Assembly (NCBI GenBank): GCA_903813345.2
Contig: CAIIXF020000009.1
Span: 10,040,030 to 10,104,029 of the forward strand
DNA length: 64,000 nt
Reading direction: 5' to 3'
From: Owenia fusiformis
Taxonomy: Eukaryota; Annelida; Polychaeta; Sabellida; Oweniidae
A model generated the notes under the pieces. It made no database searches. It was not told the origin of the DNA and saw only the letters and a program-made list of their open reading frames with translations. The translations under genes were made by a program, and so were the position numbers. Of the stretch, positions 13,753-25,420 are shown one piece after another. Every line of letters begins with the position of its first letter. Within the stretch, counting starts at the first letter, position 1.

Positions 13753-16047
13753 AATGTGAACCCCTGCAATTTTTTGAAAAGTGGGCCCCCTCAGGCCTGA
13801 GAATCCAATAGTAAATTGAGTTCATACTTTTATTTTTGCCTCCTCTCCTCCCTTAAAGGAGCATTTGATACAATAAAATGATTAAGTCAAAATTCAACCA
13901 AATGGTTCCTCCAACGATTATTTTTGAGTCTACTTTTTCAACTTCAATGTCCTGAATGACTTAATGACTCAAGCATGTTGATAGCCAAACCACAAAAACT
14001 AAAACAGAAATTAGTAATAAATAGGTTATCATTTGTTTAGATGTTTAGACTGCAAGAACAGCCAGATTTTAAAATAAACCCTCGTTCTTTGCAATCTTAC
14101 TCATTCCTCTCTAAATAAAAAAAAAATATGGGTTTATGATTTAATTTCTCATTTATTGAATGTTTTCCTATCATATGCATTTTGCGTCAAACACTATAAA
14201 CTGCCAAATAAAACACTTCAGTGGTCTTCCCAATTCAACATTTTCTTCTCTTTTCCGGCTTAAAGCTAGTTTTTTGGGCATTTTTATACACTTTAGAATG
14301 TTAACTAACGATTCTTCTGTTTTGTGTCTATTTCAAAACATGTCGATTATACATGACATCTTCAGTGTTTCCTGGCAACAAAGTCAGGGATTCTCTACAA
14401 GGATCTTCCTGTTTACTATCATATATGATATATTTAAAATAAGGCCACTATATGTTAATTATCTGTTTAGCTGGATTTATTTCTGAAAAAGACATATACC
14501 TCAAACGCTGTCATGTATGGGGGGGGGGGGGGGGAAATACATAATTTAAAAATAACTTATGACTTTGTAGCAAGCAGGATTATTCTTAAAAGCACTCATT
14601 CTGAGAGGCTACAAGACGTTCTTCAAAGATTACCTACTTAAATCTGAACATGTATATAAATTTAGAGATGTCACGCTGAAGAGTCAAGACAAATGACCTG
14701 ATGCAACATAAAATTATACTTTGTCTTTATTACTTCAAAGAAAACATGATTTCCGCTAATAAATTTAAATGTAATAAAAAGTAGTGCCGACCACAACCTC
14801 CAAAATGGGTGCATAATTTATTATTTAAAAGTTTGCAATAAAATATATACATAATACCTCCCATATGTTGAAAACCTCCACACCAATTCATCGCCTATAA
14901 AGCTGTCATTTCCTACCATGATTTAAATTCATATTTATTTGGCACTGAATCAAAAATCATGAAATTTAATACAAAGATAATTTTTATTTTTGATGAACTT
15001 TTTAGTATATTAACACTATTATATATGTGAAATCATGTCTGGCTTTTAATTTTTTTAAAGGAAACTGTTGAACTCATATCTTAGGAAAAATAAAAAAATA
15101 AATCATAAGTAGATATTAAACACTACCAAATGGCACCCATGCAGAAAACCTCATGGTTGATCATATATATAAAAATGATTGTGCAAAGAGGATAAAGAGG
15201 GGAATAATCAAGGAATATAGTAATCAGGCACGTAAAAGTTATTCAGAAATATACCAAGAATAGAGGGTGTGATGGTTCAATCTTAAAAACATTGAAATAT
15301 TGATTAGGCAAATGACAAGTTTTTTTCTGTCCAGGTTTGTCAAATTCATACGATAAATGTTGACATTTGAAAGTAATAGAGAGAACCCTGAGAAACAATA
15401 TGAATAACCTCTTTTGTGATCTACTCACATCAAATTAGATTTTAGTGGTGACATTTAAACAAAATCATAGGATAAGCTAGATACACAAACAGAAGAAAAG
15501 TCAAGAAATATGTATTAGGGAGATAAATTATGTAAAGTACTGCATTGTCCAATGGACCATCTTACATAATTATGAACCTGCCCCCTTGAAATCTTTTCCC
15601 TTTGGACTATAAGTGAACTACTTTAGGCATCAGGCCTCAGAGATAAATGTATCTTTTTCTTTTGCATCATTTTAGGAAGATGGGACTCAGATAAAAAGTA
15701 CATTGTCGAAATATAAAAGAAATCACAGAGATCAGCCTTAGCAATAATCTCCAAGGAATGATAAAATGAAGGTTTAAGCTTTCAACTTGAACATAACTAT
15801 GATATTTATAACCATTTGGGACCTAAAGAGGTAACCTTCGCTATGGGAAATCATACCTCCATACCTCCGTAAATGTTTTGGAAACTTCAAAAGTAGACTG
15901 ATTTACTATAGCATCAGAGAATCTTAATTACCCTCAAATGAATAATAAACCTATGTTTGGAATATGTCAGGGTTATATGGTTATTTACTATCAAACTGTA
16001 CAGATATATGTCTCAATCAAAACGTTAAATCTATCATCATTATCAAG
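13753..16047. other. No recognised feature
   Basis: AT-rich intronic DNA with a 16-G tract at 14519. Frames present are short and compositionally AT-driven. Confidence 0.5.
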
Positions 16048-16325
16048 GATCCATGCTTTGATCCCAACAAGATCAGTGCTTTGATCCAACCTAGATCACT
16101 TCTTCAATGTCTTGATCATAGCTAGATCAGTGTCTTGATCCTACCCCCCAGATCAATGCCTTGATCCTACCTAGATCATTACCTTGATCCTACCTAGATC
16201 AATGCCTTGATCCTACCTAGATCAATACCTTGATCCTACCTAGATATTTACCTTGATCCTACCTAGATCAATGCCTCAATCTTACTTAGATCAATGCCTC
16301 GATCCTATCTAGATCATTTCTTCAT
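16048..16325 (+). repeat. 23-bp minisatellite
   Basis: Around a dozen copies of TTGATCCTACCTAGATCAAT plus GCC, diverging toward the left edge. It lies ~340 bp downstream (BICC1 sense) of the exon 3 donor. Each unit contains two GATC words in near-palindromic arrangement. Confidence 0.85.
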
Positions 16326-16662
16326 TCCTTGACCATATACCTACAAATGACTCCTATTTAAACCCTTTAACTACATATCAAGAATTGTTCACTTTATATG
16401 AGTTTTACTGTATAATAAACAGTCTAAAACTGTCAGTAACTAAGGCAAAGTGTTCAATTCATACAGAGTTTACTTTGACCCAGTTTTGCATCAAGGCTTT
16501 TTATTTTGAAAACATCTCACCAAAGCCCCTAGAACTAGATAAATAGGGTAACTAAGATGGATTAATTGTTTTAAAGGGGGATTTGATGGTACTGTTGTTA
16601 TTTACCTATAATATAGGTTACTTTAGGTTTGCGCCTATTTACCTATAATATAAGTTTCTTAC

Positions 16663-16732
16663 CTTTTTTAGACTTTGCGCCAATTTTAAGCTTGGATGGC
16701 CATGTGATTTGAACGTTAGAATCTTCCATTAC
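16663..16732 (-). CDS. BICC1: Bicaudal-C (BICC1) exon 3 (70 bp)
   Basis: A 70-bp internal exon. On the minus strand the acceptor TTTTTCAG precedes GTAATGG, and the exon ends AAAAAAG|GTAAGAAA. It starts in phase 0 (matching exon 2) and encodes 23 codons plus one base: VMEDSNVQITWPSKLKIGAK followed by SKK. This closely matches the vertebrate BICC1 KH1 start, IMEETNTQIAWPSKLKIGAK then SKKD (from memory); the carried G fits the following Asp codon. It is the most diagnostic exon for the gene. The next exon should continue with the PHIKVSG-type KH segment, and I could not find it in 1-16662. The exon is bracketed by two unrelated minisatellites, at 16048-16325 and 16895-17545. Confidence 0.93.
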
Positions 16733-16894
16733 CTGAAAAACATATATTAGACAAAATTAACATTTATTCCAAATTACAACACTGGAAAAGATAACTGAGG
16801 AGATTTTTAAGCTTTGGTATGCATCTTTTATTCAAGCCTAGAAATATTAATAAATATATGTTATACTTGTAGTTATGCATTTCACATATGATGC

Positions 16895-17545
16895 ACTTTT
16901 AATCCCTAATTCCTACTCAATACTTTCTCAATACTCAATACACCCTTCCTACTCAATACTTTCTCAATACTCAATATACTCTTCCAACTCAATACTCTCT
17001 TTATACATCATACTTTCTTCCTACTCAATACTTTCTCAATACACTCTTCTTACTCAATACTCAATACACTCTTCCTACTCAATACTCTCTTTATACATCA
17101 TACTTTCTTCCTACTCAATACTTTCTCAATACACTCTTCTTACTCAATACTCAATACACTCAACCTACTCAATACTCTCTTTATACATCATACTTTCTTC
17201 CTACTCAATACTTTCTCAATACACTCTTCTTACTCAATACTCAATACGCTCTTCCTACTCAATACTTTCTCAATACTCAATACGCTCTTCCTACTCAATA
17301 CTTTCTCAATACTCAATACACTCTTTCTACTCAATACTTTCTCAATACTCAATACATTCTTCCTACTCAATACTTTCTCAATACACTCTTCCTACTCAAT
17401 TCTCTCTTTATACATCATATTTTCTTCCTACTCAATAATTTCTCAATACTCAATACACTCTTCCTACTCAATACTTTCTCAATACTCAGTACACTCAACC
17501 TACTCAATACTCTCTTTATACATCATACTTTCTTCCTACTCAATA
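16895..17545 (+). repeat. 36-bp minisatellite with 90-bp higher-order unit
   Basis: Built from TACTCAATACTTTCTCAATA words, about 36 bp per unit. The marker TTATACATCA recurs at 17001, 17091 and 17181, a 90-bp higher-order repeat. Since 36 and 90 are multiples of three, a plus-strand frame (16875-17438) stays open and would encode YSILSQYSIHSS repeats; no start context, splice or homology supports translation. It lies ~160 bp upstream (BICC1 sense) of exon 3. Confidence 0.9.
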
Positions 17546-18100
17546 CTCATATTTTTTGTTTCTACGCAACACTTCACTAAAACCCCAATTTATTTCCTTA
17601 TTCAATACTTCCCACACTCCCACCTTACCCTACTCAATACTTTCTGATTCCTTACTCAGTACTTTCAACTTACGCAATACTTATTTCAACCTTAATTATG
17701 GAATTCAGATAAGATCATAATAAAAGATATAGATGTTCTGCTATTATGGCATTGAGAAAAAACTTCCTGATTAAACAAAGCTTATAGTTCACTCATATAA
17801 TCCATAACAAGAATCCAATATGTTGAAGAATGTAAAATGAGACATATGGATTAGCAATGACAATAGACAGATATTCTTTGTATCCTTTTATAATCTTTCT
17901 ACTTCTATGGGGCGCCTATTAATATATCAGGTTTCAGTAAATGACAGGTCGCTTTGTGTTGAATGTTATCGTTTATTTCTTCAGTTTAATATCATATTCA
18001 TATTATATTCCTAGTACCTGGTATATTGAAATTTATACCACTCTAAGTCCGATTACAGTTGTATAACATGGGTCTATAACAACGATATACAGTGGAGAGT

Positions 18101-18150
18101 GGTATATCGTCAGTGTATACAACTCCTCCGTATACACTCCAGCGTATACC
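18101..18150. repeat. Hairpin with GTATAC stem
   Basis: GGTATATCGTCAGTGTATAC (18101-18120) pairs with GTATACACTCCAGCGTATACC (18130-18150). It lies in the same foldback-rich block as the 18.4-kb palindrome. Confidence 0.6.
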
Positions 18151-18219
18151 ACTGTAGAAGTGCATTCTGGGAACTAATGAATATTGACCGAAGAACGAGT
18201 TGAATGTTTTGTTACATAT

Positions 18220-18292
18220 GATTTCCTAGAATCAAGTGACGTCATAAATGGTTCAAACATGATTTGCTAGAATCAAGTGACGTCATAAATGA
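18220..18292 (+). repeat. 41-bp direct duplication carrying two CRE octamers
   Basis: ATGATTTCCTAGAATCAAGT and ATGATTTGCTAGAATCAAGT start 41 bp apart. Each copy continues into a full TGACGTCA palindrome (18237-18244 and 18278-18285), the consensus CREB/ATF site. About 1.5 kb upstream of BICC1 exon 3 in the intron. Confidence 0.7.
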
Positions 18293-18405
18293 ATCGAGAT
18301 CATAATCGGCATTACTGAGTTGGCTATGGGATATTTTTATGGTTTTTATAATGTTATGATTGTGTTTGAATCAACTGTAATTGAACTTAGAGTGGCATAA
18401 TAAGA

Positions 18406-18549
18406 TTATATAATGGTTCATTCTGTATATCGTGCATTTTATACTCTCGTGAGAATATAATATATTCACTCGTTCGCTACGCTCACTTGTGAATATATTA
18501 TATACTCACTCGAGTATAAACACGATATACAGAATGAACCATTATATAA
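18406..18549. repeat. Large palindrome, ~65-bp arms
   Basis: The left arm TTATATAATGGTTCATTCTG... (18406-18471) and the right arm ...CAGAATGAACCATTATATAA (18486-18549) are inverted copies with few mismatches, around a short loop containing CGCTACGCTCAC. AT-rich arms with a GC-rich loop are typical of foldback MITEs. Confidence 0.8.
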
Positions 18550-19617
18550 CCTCATAATATATAAAATACATACTTACCATTTTCTCTATAATGAGCTCAC
18601 AGTTTGTTTCCTAAATTGAAATTTAGAAAGTGTAAGATATTGAGAGATTCCAATAACCACACATATAAGAAAAAAAATATCGCTGATTTTTTTTGGTTTA
18701 CTTTCTCTACCCGACTCCTGTATTTCTTTCTCTGCATTAAATATACATCTAATCATCAATCGATATCTTGGTATGTTCAATTCTTACAAAAGTTTCAAAT
18801 AATCTAAACTAATACAATAAATGTCGTGTTTTCTTGAGACCATATTCATTATTAAAGTCATATGTTCGCTCATTGGAACTTTGCACTCATTGTAGGAAAT
18901 CCGGTTGAAGTGTTTTTTCAGAATCTGAAACTTTAACTGCAAATTTTTCATTCTGGCTTAACTTGGTCCAATTTTTTCTCCTTTTTTCAAGTAGATAAAT
19001 GGAAAAATTGCACTAAGAATTAAAAATTTAGAAAAGTTTTCACAAGTTGCTCTTGCGATTGGTGTCTCCGTAAAATGTTCAACATCTCGTTCAACATCTG
19101 CCACATCAAGTTCAGATTATTTATGAGATATGGAACTATTTGTTAATTTGAAAATATTTGTCAAATGCATTGCAATTAGATCAGTTGTCAAAAAGACTTC
19201 CACAAAATCAATTATTACAAAAAGTCAATGACCTTGTGAGATATTCAAAATAATGAAACATGTGTATCATTCTGAAAATATTAATGATACAGTGAATATG
19301 TAAATCATTCCTCAGAAGATTTATTTTAAGTTAAATCCACATTAGATAATTATTCTCAAGAAAATATACTATTATACTAAAACTACAAAGTTTGACCAGT
19401 TTTTATTATTTTGACATTTGACAAGACTTCAAATGTAGTTGTGCCTTTTTTGATCATGTAATGGTGTATGTCAATCTGAAAGATCTTCCCATAATGGACG
19501 AATTATCCGCAATAAGGTTTTCTTCGCATTTTTACAAAAACGCTTGATCTCCCAAAGCGGACAAATCTTCCGACCCATACTTACCATGAGAGTACATATA
19601 CAGCTTATCTCCAACAG

Positions 19618-19775
19618 TAATGGTACCGTTTTGGCTATGGTACTGTACATTGGAAAATATGGTACTGTACGAACTGTAGACTAAAACAATACTGTAGGGA
19701 ATCGTGAACAAACTATGGCACCATACTCGACCAGTACCATACTTTTAACGTACCTAAAAGTACCATGGTTTCAGA
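19618..19775. repeat. Clustered GGTACTGTAC/AGTACCAT motifs
   Basis: TATGGTACTGTAC occurs twice (about 19638 and 19660) and inverted forms AGTACCATAC and AGTACCATGG follow at 19733-19766, giving an imperfect inverted repeat of ~150 bp. Confidence 0.45.
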
Positions 19776-19829
19776 GTGCAGAATGGGGTATAGTATATTT
19801 TACCTACAGTCAATATTCTATTCATTATT

Positions 19830-19880
19830 TTGATTGATTGATTTGATTTGATTTGAAAACTATATTTATTCTGGGTATGC
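19830..19880 (-). mobile_element. Retroposon 3'-tail remnant (ATCA/AATCA)n
   Basis: On the minus strand AGAATAAATATAGTTTTCAA is followed by ATCAAATCAAATCAATCAATC. The same head and tail recur at 20584-20612 and a diverged form at 48993-49035, always in minus orientation. A simple-repeat tail after a constant 3' end is typical of LINE/SINE copies. Confidence 0.5.
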
Positions 19881-20583
19881 TTATATTATACATGGCTGCG
19901 CTCTCAACTGTCAGGTGAATGTCACAGCTCCTCTAAACAATATCGATCAGGTTAATTAGGTTATCATACATCATTTAAATCTACAGGAAATTGAGGTGTA
20001 ATATTAAACCAGTGACCTAAGAAACTATAGATTGTTCTTCAGGTAAGGATAATCTATTATGTGTTTCTAAAATGTGAGTCACGAAGTATCTGATTTTTCT
20101 TGCACACTGTTCAATAACTCATTTAATAAAAAACATCAATACAATAACTCAGATACCAGAAGTTAGTAACCAGTTTCACCACCAGATGGCTAATTTGGGT
20201 CAGATAACATGGCAGATAAGTAGAAAGTTCCGTTGAACTTCAATATTCATCAGTTTTGGTGCATCAATTTTCATAAAATTAAGAAAACCAGGAAACACAT
20301 GATTTATAGTTGTCATTTAAAAAATATTACTAAGACAATGCTCCGCCTGTTCTTTGGAAACGATGTTCATCTATGTAAAAAGTCCCTAAATGTGGGCTTG
20401 ACATCATACAGTACTGTTATTGTTTGGCTTTTCAACATCTTTCTACTATCTTATAGAATTTTCGCATTAGTCTAGAATTTATAGATTGGTGCTAATGCCC
20501 TAATTATTGATTTTCTTTATACATGTATTTTCATACAATTGCTTATTTCCCAAATTTATCATTATAAGTATCACCACTTAAAT

Positions 20584-20612
20584 TGATTTGAAAACTATAT
20601 TTATTCTGAGCA
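20584..20612 (-). mobile_element. Retroposon 3'-tail remnant, second copy
   Basis: ATTTGAAAACTATATTTATTCTG on the plus strand, identical to 19849 onward, with a shorter tail. Confidence 0.45.
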
Positions 20613-20641
20613 GCTCATCTAACCTCTTGAATCCCAGGCTC

Positions 20642-20684
20642 TAAAATCGGTTGAAACCAGACTAAAATCGGTTGAAACCAGAGA
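20642..20684 (+). repeat. 20-bp direct repeat, two copies
   Basis: CTAAAATCGGTTGAAACCAG is repeated immediately after itself. Confidence 0.8.
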
Positions 20685-22570
20685 ATATTTTCTTTTTTGC
20701 CACCTTTTGACATTTTACTACATACTTATACAACTTTATATGTTCAACTTAGTATAAATTAGAGGGCAGAGATCATTTCTACACATTTTAAAACAATTTT
20801 TGTGTAAATTGGATGAAAATTGTTCAAATAAGAGCAATTTTAGTGAACAATTTTGTGACGGATTTTCTCGTCACTCTGGGTTTCAAGGTCATTCTTGAGG
20901 TGACAAGAAATCTCGTCACTTCAGGTAGTCAATCGATTAAACTCCTTGAGGGACTAAAACACTGCCTGGACCTATTATTTATATTTTTTCTTACTCATCG
21001 TGTATTTCTCATATTGAGAGGTTTTAAGATTTATAACAATGATATGGTGGTTGCATTTAGTACTTACAAACCTATTATTATCATTTCGATTTGTTTACAG
21101 CACGCCTATTATGATATATAATACCTGGTATGAGTGTTCAATATAATTGATTGAGTCCTTTTAACACTTAACAATGAATTATAAGTGATTATGATTTACC
21201 TTTTTCATTCAGAATTGACCCCTGTGGCACATACGATTAAATTACATAAAGAACATGGAACCATAAGGACTTAGAGTCCTCGGAGTAATATTCCTTTTTG
21301 TGATTTTCTGATTATTTCTAGATATATCTCCATCTTTGATAATCAATACTATAGAATCCGTGTTAGCCTCATTAGCTGGTGCCTATGAAGCTCTAACAAT
21401 TGCAAAAATGCAAAAATAATATATACAAAAGTTACATAAAGAACGTGAAAAAATAATATACATTTATAGACTTAAAAACCAATGGGACTAATATTCCTTA
21501 GGGTAATCAAATCCGATTACTTATAGATATCTCTATTCTGGATGTCAGAGCCCACTGCTCTATTTCAAAGAAGCAAAATCAAATTCTGAAAAGGGTAAGA
21601 ACCCATGACCCTTGAAAACCCCTTTCATGGAATCTGTGTTACCCTTTTGCATTAGTATATATAACTAAGAATGCAAAGGTGATAAAAATACAATGTTACA
21701 TGAGTAATTTTCATATATTATATATCATAAAACACCATAGATTAAAACTAATATAACAAAAAGTTGGCAAAAAATCTTCTAAAATTTACAACATTAAGTA
21801 GGTCACTAGACTGCCTGTGGTTCTTCAACAGAGTTCCTGATAAACATGGCACGTTTATTTAAAATAACTATATTTTGCTAATACCCAAGTGTTAGCCTTC
21901 AGAGTTGAATATTTGAATATTTTGAAACATATAAACAATCTAAATCTATAACTAGAAATCATAACAAACAAATTATATGCTATTTTTACATTTTTAGAAA
22001 ATACAAAATCATTTATTTTAATAAGCTTCGAGATAACCTTATCAGTAAATCGTTTACTTACATCATAAGATTCTGCAATATTCTCTTAATGACCTTGTAA
22101 AGTAAAATCTGTAATATTCTACAATTATTCTTCGATAATATAATTACATTTTCCTTTCAAAAACTGATAGAAACCAAATCAGCATTGTAAATCGTCCATA
22201 TAACTTACATTTCACAGTTCTTTAGTTTTCTCCATATCATCTTGTTAAGCATAAACCTGAGCCAAACTTCCTACAACTTTTTCACCAATTAATCTTGATT
22301 ATGTAGGCCTTATAGAAAAGCCAAAAGATCTATAGAACAATACATTATAAGATCATTCACATATGTTCTTCAATTTATCATCCATATTTGACAACGAGAA
22401 ATAGAATTCCAGTGTATTAAGGTTCTTACTGAAGTTTTTTAGCGAGTTTCTGCCAGAAACTCAGGTTATTTCGACCTTTAGGTTTCAAAACAAAACATTT
22501 TTGTTATTTTAAAGCAATATTGTATGTTATGGTTAAGTTTTTAAGGTTTTTATAATTTTAAATAAACTAG

Positions 22571-23915
22571 AAAAACAGCAACTCCACGGAGTAGCAAATC
22601 CCACCGAACAAAACATGTTTTGATAAAAAAAATTGAGCCAAATACATCCACTGGTATTTGAATTATCAAAGATTATGTCTTTATGGTTGCCATTCTGAAA
22701 TTCAGCTGTCATCTTTAGATTTTTTCTTTAGCAGAGAATGTCCGTCCAATGGTATCTGGGTTATCAAAGATTACTTTTTTAATGAAAAACAGCAGCCATT
22801 TTGAAATTCAGCTATCGCCTTTGAAATTTCTTCTGAAGCAGATCTCCTTTTTCCCTAAACATCAGCATATAAAATTGGAACCAAATTCATCCACTAGTAT
22901 TTGATTTATCATTAATTACGTTTTTTTACGAAAAATGGCGGCCATTTTGAAATTTAGTGGTCATCTTGAAAATTTATTTTTGAGCAGATCTTCTTTGTCT
23001 CTAGGCATCAGCATATAGAATTTGAACCAAATCCGTCAACTGGTATTTGAGTTATCAAAGGTTAAGTTCTTTTATGAAAAATGGCGGACATTTTGAAATT
23101 TAGCTACCACCTTGAAAATCCCTTCTCGAGCAGAGCTCCTATGTCCCTAGGCATCATCATGTAAAATTTGAACCAAATCCATTCAATGGTAATTGAGTTA
23201 TCAAAGATAATGTTTTTTTATGAAAAATGGCCGCCATTTTGAAATTTAGCTGCCATCTTGAAAATCCTTTCTTGAGCAGAGCTCCTATGTCCCTAGGCAT
23301 CAGCATATAAAATTTAAACCAAATCCATTCAATGGTATTTGAGTTATCAAAGATAATGTTTTTTTCCGAAAAATGGCCGCCATTTTGAAATTTAGCTGCC
23401 ATCTTGAAAATCCTTTCTCGAACAGAGCTTCTATGTCCCTAGGCATCAGCATCTAAAATTTGAACCAAATCCATTCAATGGTCTTTGAGTTATCAAAGAT
23501 AACGTTTTTTTACGAAAAATGGCCGCCATTTTGAAATTTGGTGGCCATCTTGAAAATGTCTTCTTGAGCAAGGCTCCTTTGTACCAAGGCAACAGCATAT
23601 AAAATTTGAACCAAATCCATTCCCTAGTATTTGAGTTATTAAAGATTACATTTTTTCCGAAAAATGGCCGCCATTTTGAATTAAGCGGCCATATTGAAAA
23701 TTCCTTCTCGAGCAGAGGTCCTACACTCATAAGGCATAAGCCTATAAAATTTGATTGAAATCCGTCGACCGGTATTTGAGTTATTGCCCGGACACACGAA
23801 CGGACGGACGGAAGAACGGATGGAAGAACGGACGGACGAACGGACGGACGGACGGACGGCTTCTCTATATCCCCCTCGAACTTCGTTCGGTGGGATAATT
23901 ACAGTTTATCTGCTG
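22571..23915. repeat. Repeat element with ~9 units of ~145 bp
   Basis: Each unit contains a word like AAAATGGCCGCCATTTTGAA, then CATCTTGAAAATCC, a GAGCAGAGCTCC block, GGCATCAGCATATAAAATT and a GGTATTTGAGTTATCAAAG block. The unit repeats at ~145-bp spacing from ~22650 to ~23770. The left edge CCACGGAGTAGCAAATCCCA ends in CCGAAC, and the right edge, GTTCGGTGGGAT after a GACGGACG-rich stretch, is its inverted partner. So the array sits inside a TIR-like bounded element of about 1.35 kb. A related left-edge fragment occurs at 34947-35030. Confidence 0.8.
23800..23860 (+). repeat. (GACG)n-rich microsatellite
   Basis: Runs of GACGGACGGACG with GAACGGATGGAAG interruptions at the right end of the 145-bp array. 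Such blocks are common at the edge of repeats in mollusc-like genomes (from memory). Confidence 0.8.
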
Positions 23916-24018
23916 AAACAGAAAATATGTTCATTCAAAATTTATTTTTCCAAAGGTCCCATTTTTTCAAAATGAGGTAAGGGCCATAATTGTTCTCTAA
24001 GCGGTTTCTTTCAGTGCT

Positions 24019-24230
24019 TCACCTTGTTGCTCTCAGCAGACATTGAATTGTTTTTTGCAATATTTGATATGGCGATAAGTTCAATGATGCTTCTTGAATT
24101 TCCTTGGAATCAAGAGCCTGCAGAGGTAAAGGAAGAGAAACAACTGCAGTAGAGAGAATGCTTGCAGACTGGGACATGATATTTAGCATGTCTGCCCTCA
24201 TGACCTGTTTGGAAATGACCCCATGGTCAC
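24019..24230 (-). pseudogene. Short unidentified coding-like ORF
   Basis: About 70 codons open on the minus strand, from a TGA near 24232 to a TGA at about 24018, with an internal ATG at 24201. The peptide is protein-like rather than repetitive (MRADMLNIMSQSASIL... SKEIQEASLNLSPYQIL). A CTTTACCTCTGCAG sequence within it could be an acceptor and ACAAG|GTGAAG at its end a donor, so an exon is conceivable. It does not match Bicaudal-C and exons 2 and 3 are contiguous without it. It could be a transposase relic; a TGTCACC repeat lies 150 bp away. Confidence 0.3.
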
Positions 24231-24369
24231 GCTTTCAAATGCAAAGAAAATGAGTGGAATTAGCAAGAAATAAACTAAATGGGCAAAAAACCATCACTCT
24301 GAATTATATCAAATTCCAAGAAATTTAGACATTTCATTCTAATTTTGGAGATAAACATAATGAAACAAT

Positions 24370-24502
24370 GCAACATGCAAAATGTCACCAACTGCCATTA
24401 GTTAAAGACATCGAACACAGACCGCCAAACACAAACCACTGAATGCTGAACCTGACCGCTGAACGAGGTCTACAAAAAGTTGGAAACTTCTGGTGGTGAC
24501 AT
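24370..24502 (+). mobile_element. TGTCACC dispersed repeat, copy 1
   Basis: CATGCAAAATGTCACCAACT then GCCATTAGTTAAAGAC, TGAACCTGACCGCTGAACG, ending GGTGGTGACATAAT. The TGTCACC start and GGTGACA end form short inverted termini, so it could be a MITE. Confidence 0.6.
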
Positions 24503-25420
24503 AATAGATATTTCTTGAAAGCCAATGATATAACCTAACCAGGAAGAGGTTTTTGGGAAAACAATGTCATCATGATCCAGATTTGGCATGATAAAGTGAC
24601 AATAAATAAACTAGTAGATGTGTAGGAAAGGATAGCTTATAGCCTTGTAACAATAAGCTATAAGACAAACATTTATAAAATAATACTACATAAAGATTGT
24701 TCTCATTGACTTTTGCACCAGAATATATCATCACTACCATCCTTGCTAACAGCCTACACTGCAATGTTTGAAAACATCAAAATAAGAAAAATAAATATTT
24801 TCAGAATTTTGGCACTCATTTGTATGTCATTTCTCCAAGATAGTCTTGCAACAAGGCTCTGTATTCTATTTGGGCATCTCCAGCTTGTATTTACCATTAG
24901 AATATAACAACACCCTCTCAAGTCTCTCAAGCATTAGAAAAAATGAGTCTCAGATAAATCAAAATGAATGCTTGAGATCTTTTTCAAAATGTACATTGTG
25001 AGTTCAACAGCCTCTATAATCTCAGGAACTCACGGGCTTTATAAAAAAGTTGGACCCAGAAGAAAGATATATTAGAAGAAATGAACAAATACCTTATGAA
25101 CTTCTTTTGTATTCAAGAATAGTTAAGAATAGTAGAATAGAAAAGACCGATATATATTGGCATCCGAAGGGAAAGGGTGAGTAGGGTGCAACTGTATCCC
25201 AGCATCCCCAGGATGGTGATTTCATTCATAGAGCTGATGAGAAGGAGACTTGATTAGAGAAAGAACTCTACGCTCTGGTGAAAGAGCTGGAGAAGCTAAT
25301 TCAAGTGCAAGCTTTGATGAAGGAGATTTTATTCAGATGTAAATAACTCCCTTTTGGAATAATCCTTGCTTTCTGTCTATATAAAAATACCCTTTGCATT
25401 CGTTTGACTTCACTTCTTAA

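Larger units (their letters stand above)
1..16662 (-). other. BICC1 intron 3, partial
   Basis: Everything below the exon 3 donor (GTAAGAAA) to the window edge should be intron 3, since the next KH1-coding segment was not found on the minus strand. It carries several mobile-element remnants (listed) and long stretches of unremarkable AT-rich DNA. If exon 4 is highly diverged I could have missed it, so the intron extent is an inference. Confidence 0.7.
18560..22560. other. Intronic stretch with small repeats only
   Basis: Contains the two retroposon tails, the GTACTGTAC cluster and a 20-bp duplication listed separately. Nothing else recognised. Confidence 0.5.

Noticed and set aside
1-16662. 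BICC1 exon 4 and later KH exons
   Set aside because: Looked on the minus strand for a segment following SKK with PHIKVSG-like or GKGGNNI-like coding and splice sites; none found, so I place them outside the window.
23157-23730. Minus-strand ORFs with FKMAAIF/KWRPFF peptides
   Set aside because: Products of the 145-bp tandem units; the repeated peptide follows from the palindromic core.
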